Shown here in pieces: positions 41,714-50,958 of a DNA stretch of 64,000 nucleotides. Below the pieces are notes generated by a model. That model had not been told where the DNA came from. It saw only the letters and a list, made by a program, of their open reading frames with translations, and ran no database searches. The translations under genes and the position numbers were made by a program. The stretch comes from Enterobacter hormaechei subsp. hoffmannii (GTDB lineage: Bacteria > Pseudomonadota > Gammaproteobacteria > Enterobacterales > Enterobacteriaceae): assembly GCF_001729745.1 (NCBI RefSeq), contig NZ_CP017186.1, positions 744,001 through 808,000 on the forward strand, given 5' to 3'. How positions within the stretch are numbered: position 1 is the stretch's first letter; each line of letters begins with the position of its first letter.

Positions 41714-44104
41714 TTACTTAGCGTCGTCAGGCAGTGCATACGCGACAATATAGTCGCCCATCTTCGTGCCAAACGAACCGTGACCACCTGCGGAGATGAC
41801 AACGTACTGTTTGCCATTCACTTCATAGGTCATCGGCGTTGCCTGTCCACCGGCTGGCAGACGGCCTTGCCACAGTTTTTCACCGTTGGTCATGTTGTAG
41901 GCGCGCAGGTAGTTATCTGCGGTTGCCGCGATGAACAGCACGTTACCGGCGGTGGAGATTGGGCCACCCAGCATTGGCATACCCATATTGAACGGCACTG
42001 GAACAGGCATCGGGAACGGCATGCTGTCCTGTGGCGTACCAATACGTTTCTTCCAGACGATCTTGTTGGTCTTCAGATCCAGACCGGAGATGTAACCCCA
42101 GGCAGGCTGTTTACACGGCAGACCGAACGGAGAAAGGAACGGATTCAGGGTCACACCATAAGGAACGCCATACTGCGGCTGGATACCGGCTTCGGTACCG
42201 CTGCCTTTCGCATCTGTCGGCTGCTCCATTGGGTTACCCGGACCACGAGGGATCAGACGGGAAACGAACGGCAGCGCCATTGGGTTAGCGATGGCGACCT
42301 GACGGTTAGGGTCAACGGAGATCCCACCCCACTCGAACATTCCCAGGTTACCCGGGAAGACCAGCGTGCCCTGCTCTGACGGCGGCGTGAAGATGCCTTC
42401 ATAGCGCAGCTGGTGGAACATCACGCGGCATACCAGCTGGTCAAACATCGTGGCACCCCACATGTCTGCACCGCTGAGGTCTTTCTCCGGACGGAAACTC
42501 AGATCAGAGAACGGCTGCGTTTTGGTGACGTAGTCGCCTTTGGCCGCACCCTGCGGAACCGGTTTTTCCGGCGCAGGAACAACCAGCTTACCGTTGCTGC
42601 GATCCAGCACGAAGATGTTGCCGGTTTTGGCCGGGGCGTAAATCACCGGAACGGTTTTACCGTTAACGGTAATGTCCGCCAGCGTCGGCTGGGACGGCAT
42701 ATCCATATCCCACAGATCGTGGTGAACGGTCTGGTAGCTCCATGCCAGTTTACCGGTCGTTGCGTTCAGCGCCACGATGGAGCTGGCGTAACGTTCCTGC
42801 TCCGGCGTACGGTTACCACCCCAGATATCCGGCGTGGTCACGCCCATCGGCAGGTAAACCAGGTCCAGCTTCGCGTCATACGCTGCCGGTGCCCAGGAGT
42901 TCGGTGAGTTAAAGGTAAAGGTGTGTTCATCCGATGGGATCGCGTTGGGATCTTTCGCGCCCGGGTCGAAGGCCCACAGCAGTTTACCGGTGTTTACGTC
43001 GAAACCACGGATAACGCCGGAGGTTTCGCGGGTAGAGAAGTTATCCGTTACCGAACCGGCAATCACGATGGTTTTATCGGTAATGATTGGCGGGGAGGTC
43101 GGCTCATACAGACCCGGCGTAGTGTCCGGCATGTTGGTCTGAAGATTCAGAATGCCTTTGTTAGCGAAGGTTTCGCACAGCTTACCGGTCTCAGCGTTGA
43201 TGGCAAACAGGCGGCCATCGTTCACCGGCAGCATAATGCGGCGAGGACAGTCGGCAATGACTTCCGGGCTGGCATTATCAGCGCGCGCTTCGTGGTAAGA
43301 GACGCCGCGGCAGGTGATGTGCTGGAACGACGGGTTGGAGTTCAGCTGTGGATCAAAGTGCCATTTCTCTTTACCGGTGGCCGCGTCGAGCGCGAACAGA
43401 CGCTGGTGCGCCGTACACAGGTAGAGCATGTTGCCCACTTTAATCGGGGTCACTTCGTTGGTCAGCTCACCCGGATCGTTTGGCATTTTCAGGTCGCCGG
43501 TACGGAATACCCAGGCTTCCTTCAGGTTTTTCACGTTGTCCGCGTTGATCTGCTTCAGCGGGGAGTAACGTTGACCTTCCTGATTACGACCATAGGCTGG
43601 CCAGTCGCCGTCAGCCACCTGCGAGATAGCCGCAGCCGGCGTGGATTCAGTGTTCAGCGTACCGTGGATCTCCTGCGGGTCGTTGAATCCGGCCCAGGTC
43701 AGGATGCCGCCACTAATCAGCAGGGCAACGATCAGACCGGCTACAGCACCACTGGAAGGGACGATCAGACGACGCCAGACAAACGGCAGGATCAGCCAGA
43801 TACCGAAGAAGACCAGAATGTCGCTGCGCGGCGTCAACGCCCAGAAGTCGAACCCGACCTCCCAGACGCCCCAGATCATGGTTGCGAGCAGTAACGCTGC
43901 GTACAGCCACAGAGCAGATTGTTTTCTGCGTAAAAGCAGGACGGTTACGCCAACCATAACCAGACCCGCAATCGGGTAGTACCAGGAGCCGCCAATCGCG
44001 ACCAGCCATACGCCACCGATTAACAAATACAGCGCGCAGAATGCGGCAAACGCGGCTGTTAATGTCACCAGTAGACGCGGCTGTTTAGTTTTTGTTTCAG
44101 CCAT
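41714..44104 (-). CDS. gcd: Quinoprotein glucose dehydrogenase Gcd, PQQ-dependent
   Basis: Inner-membrane enzyme oxidising glucose to gluconolactone in the periplasm and passing electrons to ubiquinone. The 796 residues match E. coli. Five N-terminal membrane helices (about 11-145) precede a periplasmic eight-bladed PQQ propeller with tryptophan-docking-type repeats. Conserved segments include DGDWPAYGRNQEGQRYSPL and YQTVHHDLWDMDMPSQPTL, the latter near the catalytic region. PQQ synthesis genes are not in this window, so activity may depend on external PQQ or a distant pqq operon. An exact-consensus CRP site lies 62 bases upstream of the start. Confidence 0.97.
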   Translation of the reverse strand: MAETKTKQPRLLVTLTAAFAAFCALYLLIGGVWLVAIGGSWYYPIAGLVMVGVTVLLLRRKQSALWLYAALLLATMIWGVWEVGFDFWALTPRSDILVFFGIWLILPFVWRRLIVPSSGAVAGLIVALLISGGILTWAGFNDPQEIHGTLNTESTPAAAISQVADGDWPAYGRNQEGQRYSPLKQINADNVKNLKEAWVFRTGDLKMPNDPGELTNEVTPIKVGNMLYLCTAHQRLFALDAATGKEKWHFDPQLNSNPSFQHITCRGVSYHEARADNASPEVIADCPRRIMLPVNDGRLFAINAETGKLCETFANKGILNLQTNMPDTTPGLYEPTSPPIITDKTIVIAGSVTDNFSTRETSGVIRGFDVNTGKLLWAFDPGAKDPNAIPSDEHTFTFNSPNSWAPAAYDAKLDLVYLPMGVTTPDIWGGNRTPEQERYASSIVALNATTGKLAWSYQTVHHDLWDMDMPSQPTLADITVNGKTVPVIYAPAKTGNIFVLDRSNGKLVVPAPEKPVPQGAAKGDYVTKTQPFSDLSFRPEKDLSGADMWGATMFDQLVCRVMFHQLRYEGIFTPPSEQGTLVFPGNLGMFEWGGISVDPNRQVAIANPMALPFVSRLIPRGPGNPMEQPTDAKGSGTEAGIQPQYGVPYGVTLNPFLSPFGLPCKQPAWGYISGLDLKTNKIVWKKRIGTPQDSMPFPMPVPVPFNMGMPMLGGPISTAGNVLFIAATADNYLRAYNMTNGEKLWQGRLPAGGQATPMTYEVNGKQYVVISAGGHGSFGTKMGDYIVAYALPDDAK

Positions 44105-44165
44105 AGAAAAGTACTCGTCAGTTTTGTTAATTATTTGCTAGCAATTAATTATAGGTATTAACAAC

Positions 44166-44181
44166 TGTGATCGGAATCACA
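44166..44181. promoter_or_regulatory. CRP site between gcd and hpt
   Basis: TGTGATCGGAATCACA fits TGTGA-N6-TCACA at all ten conserved bases. It lies between divergent gcd (start 44104) and hpt (start 44311). The distance to gcd suggests it controls that promoter; gcd in E. coli is known to respond to cAMP-CRP. Confidence 0.85.
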
Positions 44182-44227
44182 AATATTGCTTTTTATAACT
44201 CATACGCCAGGGCAATCCATTTACTGG

Positions 44228-44233
44228 TATAAT
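44228..44233 (+). promoter_or_regulatory. Extended -10 promoter of hpt
   Basis: TATAAT preceded by TGG gives a perfect extended -10. The -35 region 17 bases upstream is poor, consistent with extended -10 use. The predicted hpt leader is about 70 bases. Confidence 0.65.
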
Positions 44234-44310
44234 GGCTGGCTTGCGTATCGATGCCGGAGCGAGAGTCATCCGCATTGAGAGATTTTCACTAAAATCATTT
44301 GGTTAGTAAT

Positions 44311-44847
44311 ATGAAACATACTGTTGAAGTGATGATCCCGGAAGCCGAGATCAAAGCGCGTATCGCCGAACTGGGTCGTCAAATCACCGAACATTACAAG
44401 GACAGCGGCAGCGAAATGGTGCTGGTCGGTCTGTTGCGTGGTTCTTTCATGTTCATGGCAGACCTGTGCCGTGAAGTGCAGGTGCCGCACGAGGTCGATT
44501 TTATGACCGCCTCCAGTTACGGCAGCGGCATGTCCACAACCCGTGATGTGAAAATCCTGAAAGATCTGGATGAAGATATTCGTGGCAAAGATGTGTTGAT
44601 TGTTGAGGACATCATCGACTCCGGCAACACGCTCTCTAAAGTGCGTGAGATCCTGAGCCTGCGTGAACCAAAATCACTGGCGATTTGTACCCTGCTGGAT
44701 AAGCCTGAGCGCCGTGAAGTGCAGGTGCCGGTGGAGTTCGTTGGTTTCTCCATCCCGGACGAATTCGTGGTGGGTTACGGCATTGATTACGCGCAGCGTT
44801 ATCGCCATCTGCCGTATGTTGGGAAAGTAGTGATTCTGGACGAATAA
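44311..44847 (+). CDS. hpt: Hypoxanthine phosphoribosyltransferase Hpt
   Basis: Purine salvage enzyme converting hypoxanthine (and guanine weakly) plus PRPP to IMP. The protein has 178 residues, starting at [15 protein letters not shown]. An in-frame TTG four codons upstream (44299) is unlikely. The PRPP-binding motif [12 protein letters not shown] is at 95-106 and [12 protein letters not shown] at 41-52 is the PPi loop region. It is monocistronic and followed by a repeat-type hairpin. Confidence 0.97.
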   Translation: MKHTVEVMIPEAEIKARIAELGRQITEHYKDSGSEMVLVGLLRGSFMFMADLCREVQVPHEVDFMTASSYGSGMSTTRDVKILKDLDEDIRGKDVLIVEDIIDSGNTLSKVREILSLREPKSLAICTLLDKPERREVQVPVEFVGFSIPDEFVVGYGIDYAQRYRHLPYVGKVVILDE

Positions 44848-44861
44848 TTGCGGGCTGATGC

Positions 44862-44900
44862 CCTCACCCCAGCCCTCTCCCACAGGGAGAGGGTGAAAAC
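44862..44900. repeat. Dispersed CCCTCACCCC...CCCTCTCCC/GGGAGAGGG repeat
   Basis: CCCTCACCCCAG runs into a perfect 9-bp stem CCCTCTCCC (44873-44881), loop ACA, GGGAGAGGG (44885-44893). It has the same core as the hairpin after acnB. Lying between convergent hpt and can, it can serve as a shared terminator. Confidence 0.75.
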
Positions 44901-44911
44901 CCCCGGCTTTG

Positions 44912-45574
44912 TTATTTATGGTTCACATGCTTAAGCTTGAGGTTGGCAATTCCCGAGCGGTAACGCTGTTCCAGCGTTTCGCGGTTGGTGGCGGTCACTT
45001 CCAGATTGCGCAGCAGACCGTCGTGAATACCGTACGCCCAGCCGTGGATGGAGACCTTCTGCCCGCGTTTCCAGGCAGACTGCATAATCGTCGAGTGGCC
45101 CAGGTTATAGACCTGCTCCATTACGTTCAGCTCACACAGGGTGTCGAGACGGCGCTCCTGCGGCATTTCGCCCAGCAGTGAGCTATGTTTGAACCAGATA
45201 TCACGAATGTGCAGCAGCCAGTTATCGATTAACCCCAGCTCTGTGTTTTCGACCGCCGCCTGCACGCCGCCGCAGCCGTAGTGGCCACAAATAATGATGT
45301 GCTCAACCTCAAGAACGTCAACGGCGTACTGCACAACCGAAAGGCAGTTGAGATCGGTATGAATAACCAGGTTAGCCACATTGCGGTGAACAAACAGTTC
45401 GCCAGGTTCAAGACCCGTCAGACGTTCGGCGGGGACACGGCTGTCAGAACATCCAATCCAGAGAAAGCGCGGGTTCTGCGCTTGCGCGAGTTTTCCAAAA
45501 AATCCGGGGTCTTCCTCCACCAGCATTTTTGACCATAGTGCATTGTTGCTGATGAGTGTATCTATGTCGTTCAT
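44912..45574 (-). CDS. can: Carbonic anhydrase Can, beta class
   Basis: Zinc enzyme interconverting CO2 and bicarbonate, needed for growth in air. The protein has 220 residues as in E. coli. Zinc-site residues Cys42, Asp44 (CSDSR), His98 and Cys101 (CGHYGCGG) are all present, placing it among type II beta enzymes. I start at [11 protein letters not shown] (45574). The open frame extends 24 codons upstream without family similarity and into the yadG promoter region. It is divergent from yadG. Confidence 0.97.
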   Translation of the reverse strand: MNDIDTLISNNALWSKMLVEEDPGFFGKLAQAQNPRFLWIGCSDSRVPAERLTGLEPGELFVHRNVANLVIHTDLNCLSVVQYAVDVLEVEHIIICGHYGCGGVQAAVENTELGLIDNWLLHIRDIWFKHSSLLGEMPQERRLDTLCELNVMEQVYNLGHSTIMQSAWKRGQKVSIHGWAYGIHDGLLRNLEVTATNRETLEQRYRSGIANLKLKHVNHK

Positions 45575-45681
45575 GGAGGTTAGCGACCTGTAACCAAGTG
45601 ATTGCGTTGCGCTACTATAGGGTAACCCGACTTTTAATGAAACCACACAACGTGTGTCAGAACTTAAGGTAAGTTGAATTC

Positions 45682-46608
45682 ATGGCGATTGCACTGGAGC
45701 TTGAACAGCTCAAAAAAACCTACCCGGGGGGCGTTCAGGCGCTGCGCGGGATAGATCTTAAAGTCGAAGCGGGAGATTTCTACGCGCTTCTGGGGCCGAA
45801 CGGGGCGGGGAAATCCACCACCATCGGGATCATCAGCTCGCTGGTCAACAAAACCTCCGGCCGCGTCAGCGTGTTTGGCTACGATCTGCAAAAAGATGTG
45901 GTCAACGCCAAGCGTCAGCTGGGGCTGGTGCCGCAGGAGTTCAACTTCAACCCGTTTGAGACGGTACAGCAGATTGTTGTTAACCAGGCGGGTTACTATG
46001 GCGTTGAGCGCAAAGAGGCGCTTGAGCGCAGCGAAAAGTATCTGAAACAGCTCGACCTGTGGGAGAAGCGTAACGAACGCGCGCGGATGTTGTCCGGGGG
46101 GATGAAGCGCCGCCTGATGATTGCCCGCGCGCTGATGCACGAGCCAAAGCTGCTTATCCTTGATGAGCCGACTGCTGGCGTGGATATTGAACTGCGTCGT
46201 TCCATGTGGGGCTTCCTGAAAGATCTGAACGATAAAGGCACCACCATCATTCTGACCACGCACTATCTGGAAGAGGCGGAAATGCTGTGCCGCAATATCG
46301 GCATCATTCAGCACGGTGAGCTGGTGGAAAACACCTCGATGAAGAATCTGCTCTCCAAGCTCAAATCAGAGACCTTTATCCTCGATCTGGCGGCGAAAAG
46401 CGCGCTGCCGAAACTGGAGGGCTACAACTATCGCCTGGTTGATACCTCGACGCTGGAGGTAGAAGTGCTGCGCGAGCAGGGTATCAACAGCGTGTTCTCA
46501 CAGTTGAGTGCGCAGGGCATTCAGGTATTAAGCATGCGTAACAAAGCAAACCGACTGGAAGAGCTGTTTGTCTCTCTGGTGCACGACAAACAAGGAGACA
46601 AGGCATGA
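45682..46608 (+). CDS. yadG: ABC transporter ATP-binding protein YadG
   Basis: 308-residue ABC-2 type ATPase. Walker A GPNGAGKS is at 38-45, the signature LSGGMKRRL at about 137-145 and Walker B LLILDEPTAGVD at about 155-166; the C-terminal extension is typical of DrrA-like exporters. It pairs with the permease YadH, whose start overlaps its stop (ATGA). The substrate is unknown. The ribosome-binding region AAGGTAAG lies upstream of the ATG. Confidence 0.95.
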   Translation: MAIALELEQLKKTYPGGVQALRGIDLKVEAGDFYALLGPNGAGKSTTIGIISSLVNKTSGRVSVFGYDLQKDVVNAKRQLGLVPQEFNFNPFETVQQIVVNQAGYYGVERKEALERSEKYLKQLDLWEKRNERARMLSGGMKRRLMIARALMHEPKLLILDEPTAGVDIELRRSMWGFLKDLNDKGTTIILTTHYLEEAEMLCRNIGIIQHGELVENTSMKNLLSKLKSETFILDLAAKSALPKLEGYNYRLVDTSTLEVEVLREQGINSVFSQLSAQGIQVLSMRNKANRLEELFVSLVHDKQGDKA

Positions 46609-47375
46609 CGCATCTTTACTGGGTCGCGCTGAAAAGCATCTGGGCAAAAGAGATTAACCGCTTTATGCGTATCTGGGTGCAAACCCTGGTGCCGCCGGTG
46701 ATCACCATGACGCTCTACTTCATCATTTTCGGTAACCTGATTGGCTCCCGCATTGGTGAGATGCACGGTTTTACCTATATGCAGTTTATCGTGCCGGGCC
46801 TGATCATGATGGCGGTGATCACCAACGCTTACGCGAACGTAGCGTCGTCGTTCTTTAGCGCCAAGTTCCAGCGCAACATTGAAGAGCTGCTGGTGGCCCC
46901 GGTGCCAACGCATGTGATCATCGCCGGTTACGTGGGCGGCGGCGTAGCGCGCGGGCTGTGCGTGGGGATTCTGGTGACGGCGATTTCGTTGTTCTTCGTC
47001 CCGTTCCAGGTGCATTCGTGGCTGTTCGTGGCGCTCACATTATTGCTGACGGCGATCCTGTTCTCCCTCGCCGGGCTGCTGAACGCGGTGTTTGCTAAAA
47101 CGTTTGATGACATCAGCCTGATCCCGACCTTCGTGCTGACGCCGCTGACCTATCTGGGCGGGGTGTTTTACTCCCTGACGCTGCTGCCGCCGTTCTGGCA
47201 GGCGCTGTCGCACCTGAACCCGATTGTCTACATGATCAGCGGCTTCCGCTTTGGCTTCCTCGGCATTGCCGATGTCCCGCTGTTCACCACCGTTGTGGTG
47301 CTGGTGGTGTTTATCGTGGCATTCTATCTGCTGTGCTGGTATCTGATCCAGCGCGGACGCGGGCTGCGTAGCTAA
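46605..47375 (+). CDS. yadH: ABC-2 type transporter permease YadH
   Basis: 256-residue inner-membrane permease with six predicted helices (about 25-45, 59-80, 105-130, 140-163, 172-190, 227-250) and the ABC-2 family motif SGFRFGFLGI near the last helix. It overlaps yadG by 4 bases, so one exporter of unknown substrate is encoded. A strong hairpin terminator follows. Confidence 0.95.
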   Translation: MTHLYWVALKSIWAKEINRFMRIWVQTLVPPVITMTLYFIIFGNLIGSRIGEMHGFTYMQFIVPGLIMMAVITNAYANVASSFFSAKFQRNIEELLVAPVPTHVIIAGYVGGGVARGLCVGILVTAISLFFVPFQVHSWLFVALTLLLTAILFSLAGLLNAVFAKTFDDISLIPTFVLTPLTYLGGVFYSLTLLPPFWQALSHLNPIVYMISGFRFGFLGIADVPLFTTVVVLVVFIVAFYLLCWYLIQRGRGLRS

Positions 47376-47380
47376 CCTTC

Positions 47381-47416
47381 TGCCCGGCGACGTTCTGTTT
47401 GCCGGGCACTTTCTTT
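47381..47416 (+). terminator. Terminator after yadH
   Basis: TGCCCGGC (47381-47388) pairs with GCCGGGCA (47401-47408), followed by CTTTCTTT. Confidence 0.75.
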
Positions 47417-47480
47417 GACAGTTATCACCGTAAACTAACCTTCACCTGGATAAACTACTCGCCTGCTAAGGAGAGACGTT

Positions 47481-47921
47481 ATGCTGGGATGGGTGATCAC
47501 CTGCCACGATGAAGAGGCACAGGAAATGCTGCTTAAGCTGGAGGCCCGATTTGGCCCCCTGGCGCAATGTCGTGCGGTAAATTACTGGCGAGGGCTGAGC
47601 ACCAATATGCTCAGCCGGATGATGTGTGACGCGCTGCATGAAACCGACACCGGCGATGGCGTGATTTTTCTCACTGACAGATCCGGCGCGGCGCCATACC
47701 GTGCGGCTGCCCTAATGAGCCATAAGCACGATAACTGTGAAGTAATCTCCGGTATCAGCCTGCCTTTACTCGAAGCGATGTATCCGCTGCGCGCAACGTT
47801 GAGCAGCGCTGAGTTTCGTCACGCCATTGTGGCGCAGGGCTCGCCGGGCGTGAGCAGCTTGTGGCACCAGCAGCAGAAGAACCCGCCTTTTGTTCTGCTT
47901 CACGATCTGTATAAGCATTAA
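47481..47921 (+). CDS. yadI: PTS EIIA component of the mannose family, YadI
   Basis: 146-residue EIIA-Man fold protein. The phosphorylatable histidine is His9 in GWVITCH, and the VIFLTDRSGAAPYRAA segment is the conserved subunit-interface region. No IIB, IIC or IID partner lies nearby, as in E. coli, so it is an orphan EIIA with unknown target. GGAGAG precedes the ATG. Confidence 0.92.
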   Translation: MLGWVITCHDEEAQEMLLKLEARFGPLAQCRAVNYWRGLSTNMLSRMMCDALHETDTGDGVIFLTDRSGAAPYRAAALMSHKHDNCEVISGISLPLLEAMYPLRATLSSAEFRHAIVAQGSPGVSSLWHQQQKNPPFVLLHDLYKH

Positions 47922-47984
47922 ACATTGGTATTGATGCCGCTTTTGTTACAATGGCGGCTGATTTTCTGTGTCGATTTATATTCC

Positions 47985-49232
47985 ATGCTCAAGCGCGTTA
48001 TCTTTATCCTTCTGCTCGTGGTTTCCGGTGGTGCGTCTGCCAGCCTGACCAGCCAGCAAGGCCTTCCTGCTCAGTATATGCAAACCACCGAAGATGCGGC
48101 CATCTGGGCGCAGGTGGGAAATGCCGTTGTGAATGTGGGGAATGTCCGCGCCGGGCAGATCCTCGCTGTCTTTCCGGCCGCGGCGGATTACTATGAATTT
48201 CGTTTCGGATTCGGTACGGGGTTTATTGATAAAGACCACCTTGAAAAAGTTCAGGGCAAACAACGCGTTGAGGATAGCCTGGGTGACTTGAACAAGCCGC
48301 TCAGTAATCAAAACCTCATTACCTGGAAAGACACGCCGGTGTATAACGCCCCCAGCAGCGGAAGCGCGCCCTTTGGCACCTTAAGCGCTAATCTTCGCTA
48401 TCCGATTCTGAATAAGCTGAAAGACCGCCTGAACCAGACCTGGTTCCAGATCCGTATCGGTAATCGTCTGGCATGGGTAAGCAGCCTGGATGCGCAGGAA
48501 GATAACGGGCTACCGGTTCTGACCTACCATCATATTTTGCGTGATGAAGAGAACACCCGTTTTCGACATACCTCCACGACGACCAGCGTACGTGCGTTTA
48601 ATAATCAGATGGCCTGGTTACGCGATCAGGGCTATACCACGCTGACGATGTACCAGCTTGAAGGGTACGTACGTAACAAGATGAACCTGCCCGCGAAAGC
48701 GGTGGTGATCACTTTTGATGATGGCCTTAAATCGGTGAGCCGCTATGCGTATCCGGTGCTAAAAGAGTATGGCTTCAACGCGACGGCGTTTATTATTTCA
48801 TCCCGAATCAAAGGCCATCCGCAGAAGTGGGATCCAAAATCGCTGCAGTTTATGAGCGTTCAGGAAATTAAGGGCATCCAGGATGTGTTCGACATTCAGT
48901 CTCACACTCATTTCCTGCATCGCGTGGATGGCTATAAACACCCCATCCTGTTGAGCCGTAGCTATCACGTGATCCTGTTTGATTTTGAACGCTCACGTCG
49001 TGCACTGGCGCAGTTCAACCCGCGCGTGTTGTATGTGTCTTATCCGTTTGGCGGCTATGACAATAAAGCGATAAAGGCAGCGAATGACGCTGGTTTTCAT
49101 CTGGCAGTGACGACGATGAAAGGGAAGGTGAAGCCGGGGGATAATCCGTTCCTGTTGAAGCGTTTGTATATCTTAAGAACGGATTCACTGGAGACGATGT
49201 CGCGGCTGATCAGTAATCAGCCGCAGGGATAG
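47985..49232 (+). CDS. yadE: Polysaccharide deacetylase family protein YadE
   Basis: 415-residue exported protein with a signal peptide ([20 protein letters not shown]). It has an N-terminal region of about 150 residues resembling an SH3-type domain and a C-terminal NodB-type deacetylase domain. Motifs are TFDDG at 243-247 (catalytic Asp pair), SHTHFLH (metal His) and YPFGG. The substrate is unknown; an envelope polysaccharide is likely. I start at 47985; the frame is open 20 codons further upstream without signal-peptide character. Its stop lies 3 bases from the stop of the convergent fimbrial operon. Confidence 0.92.
   Translation: MLKRVIFILLLVVSGGASASLTSQQGLPAQYMQTTEDAAIWAQVGNAVVNVGNVRAGQILAVFPAAADYYEFRFGFGTGFIDKDHLEKVQGKQRVEDSLGDLNKPLSNQNLITWKDTPVYNAPSSGSAPFGTLSANLRYPILNKLKDRLNQTWFQIRIGNRLAWVSSLDAQEDNGLPVLTYHHILRDEENTRFRHTSTTTSVRAFNNQMAWLRDQGYTTLTMYQLEGYVRNKMNLPAKAVVITFDDGLKSVSRYAYPVLKEYGFNATAFIISSRIKGHPQKWDPKSLQFMSVQEIKGIQDVFDIQSHTHFLHRVDGYKHPILLSRSYHVILFDFERSRRALAQFNPRVLYVSYPFGGYDNKAIKAANDAGFHLAVTTMKGKVKPGDNPFLLKRLYILRTDSLETMSRLISNQPQG
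49202..49224. terminator. Hairpin at the yadE/fimbrial operon junction
   Basis: GCGGCTGAT (49202-49210) and ATCAGCCGC (49216-49224) form a perfect 9-bp stem with a CAGTA loop. It lies inside the last codons of yadE and 12 bases past the fimbrial adhesin stop on the minus strand. With no T-run, it is a possible transcript-end barrier only. Confidence 0.5.
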
Positions 49233-49235
49233 CGG

Positions 49236-50321
49236 TTAGTCGTATGAAAGGGTGAATACGCCGGTGGCTTTAAACGACCCCGGTTTCACTGTGTTTCCGT
49301 TTGCTACCAGTTGAGCAACATAATTAATTTGCTTGGATTCAGGGGTTTGGTAATCCGTTATGACATAGGATGAGTCAGGATTATTCGGCAGAAGTTGAGA
49401 GGTTCCGTTATACATGATTTTCACGCCTGCGCCCTCAGCTCCGGACGAAAGCGTATTACCAAGAAGATCATTATTTTTTCCGGTTAGCTTTGAGGTGGTG
49501 AGTTTGGTTGTGATATTTGCCACACCGGTACAATTGCTTAAGCTAATGGAAAAAGGGATATCCTTAACCCGATTGTTTTTAATGTCTGAAACATAATATT
49601 CTCCCAGGTTAACATTATTAGTACCATCCGATAGCATGGCCATGTCGCAGGTTGGAAGAACGATCGGGATCTGGAATGAGTCCTCGTTGACCACAAATGT
49701 CCATGGTCGGTTGTTAGTATCATCTGGATTACCAATAGCCATTTTACCCAGAGTGCCGGGTTTGGGTCTGATTGCGGTTTCTTTGTTCGGGTTGCCTCTG
49801 TAACCTTCATCAATATAAATTTGAACTGAGGTGTTTATCCATTTTCTATCCCAGGGGTCAGACTTACCTGAGGATGCAACGGTAGTCCAGCCAGTAGTAT
49901 TCATAGCGAAGTAACCACCCATGCCTCCATCGCTTTCTGCGGTGTGCACCCTTACGGAATAATAAATCCCCGGAATATTTGTTTCAAACATAGCCCTGCC
50001 ATAACTGCTCCCCATCAGCAAGGTCGGGTTTGTTTGTGACACGAGGTTAAAACCATCGTCCCCCATACCACATTCGGCCTGAATGCCTGGTGTCAGGTTA
50101 ACGTTAAAAAGAGTACTGGCATAATTACCCGGAGGGGGAAGACGTACGGTGCCACCTGAGTAGTCAGAATTGATCAGCGTGGTTGTGCCGCCTTTTCCAT
50201 TATTCATGCGGCACTCATCTGCCCAGCAGGAGTGGCTGAGGGTTAATAACGCGCTCGCCATGGCAAACGCCATTGTGCCTTTCACGTTGAAACCCTGTCT
50301 TATAAAGTTGAACATTCTCAT
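49236..50321 (-). CDS. Fimbrial tip adhesin, two-domain
   Basis: 361-residue exported protein with signal peptide (core MAFAMASALLTLSHSCWA) and two parts. A divergent N-terminal receptor-binding half (about 35-215) has cysteines at ADECRM and QAECGM. A C-terminal pilin domain starts near PIVLPTCDMAML, with its partner Cys in SLSNCTGV, and ends in GVFTLSYD, the penultimate-aromatic tail recognised by the chaperone. As last gene of the cluster it corresponds in position to yadC of the E. coli yadN-C operon. The ligand is unknown. The first ATG (50321) has AGGA upstream; the ATG at 50315 is an alternative. Confidence 0.88.
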   Translation of the reverse strand: MRMFNFIRQGFNVKGTMAFAMASALLTLSHSCWADECRMNNGKGGTTTLINSDYSGGTVRLPPPGNYASTLFNVNLTPGIQAECGMGDDGFNLVSQTNPTLLMGSSYGRAMFETNIPGIYYSVRVHTAESDGGMGGYFAMNTTGWTTVASSGKSDPWDRKWINTSVQIYIDEGYRGNPNKETAIRPKPGTLGKMAIGNPDDTNNRPWTFVVNEDSFQIPIVLPTCDMAMLSDGTNNVNLGEYYVSDIKNNRVKDIPFSISLSNCTGVANITTKLTTSKLTGKNNDLLGNTLSSGAEGAGVKIMYNGTSQLLPNNPDSSYVITDYQTPESKQINYVAQLVANGNTVKPGSFKATGVFTLSYD

Positions 50322-50341
50322 CCTTTTTCCTGTTCTGATTA

Positions 50342-50944
50342 TTATTCGTAAGTGACGTCAACCAATACTTTACTGGTAACGACACCACCAGCCACTACGC
50401 CAATATTTTGATATCGGGCATAGAACTGATAATCCGTTAAAAATGCAGTATCCTGACCGCTTACGTCAAAAGTGATTTTTGACGTGCCGTCGTTGTTTAA
50501 AACATTCTTTTTATATTTTTCTGAGAAAACGACGACGCCGACATTTTTTGCCGCGCCTGCGGCGGTATCATCACTTTTGAAAACCTGATTTTGTCCTGGC
50601 CAGAAACCCGACTGCGGCGAAAAGCTAAAACTCAGCTTTTTAGCCGTACCGCTGTCTCCATAGCAATCATCTACATGGATCTTAAAAGGCGTACCGCCTG
50701 CATCATCGGTTGCAGTAAAACGATCGCTACCATCCGGGTTATAAAACCAACTGCGCATCGCATTGGGGAGATAAATTTCGCCGTCATTTTCCACGGTCAT
50801 CTTACAGGTGCTATTAACAATGTTAGCGGTAATATTTACGTCTAATCCTGAGCTTGCCTGGCTTACGCCAGGCAAGATGCCACCAGCCAAGCCCATAAGC
50901 AACACAAGACCGGGCTGGTATAAAGTGAACGGTGATTGTTGCAT
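50342..50944 (-). CDS. Minor fimbrial subunit (third minor)
   Basis: 200-residue FimA-superfamily subunit. The signal peptide ends near GVSQAS; the mature domain has one cysteine pair (NSTCKMTV and VDDCYGDS) and the C-terminal beta-zipper ending KVLVDVTYE. It occupies the position of yadK in the E. coli yad operon. It probably forms part of the tip fibrillum. Confidence 0.9.
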   Translation of the reverse strand: MQQSPFTLYQPGLVLLMGLAGGILPGVSQASSGLDVNITANIVNSTCKMTVENDGEIYLPNAMRSWFYNPDGSDRFTATDDAGGTPFKIHVDDCYGDSGTAKKLSFSFSPQSGFWPGQNQVFKSDDTAAGAAKNVGVVVFSEKYKKNVLNNDGTSKITFDVSGQDTAFLTDYQFYARYQNIGVVAGGVVTSKVLVDVTYE

Positions 50945-50958
50945 ACTGGTTCCTGGTC

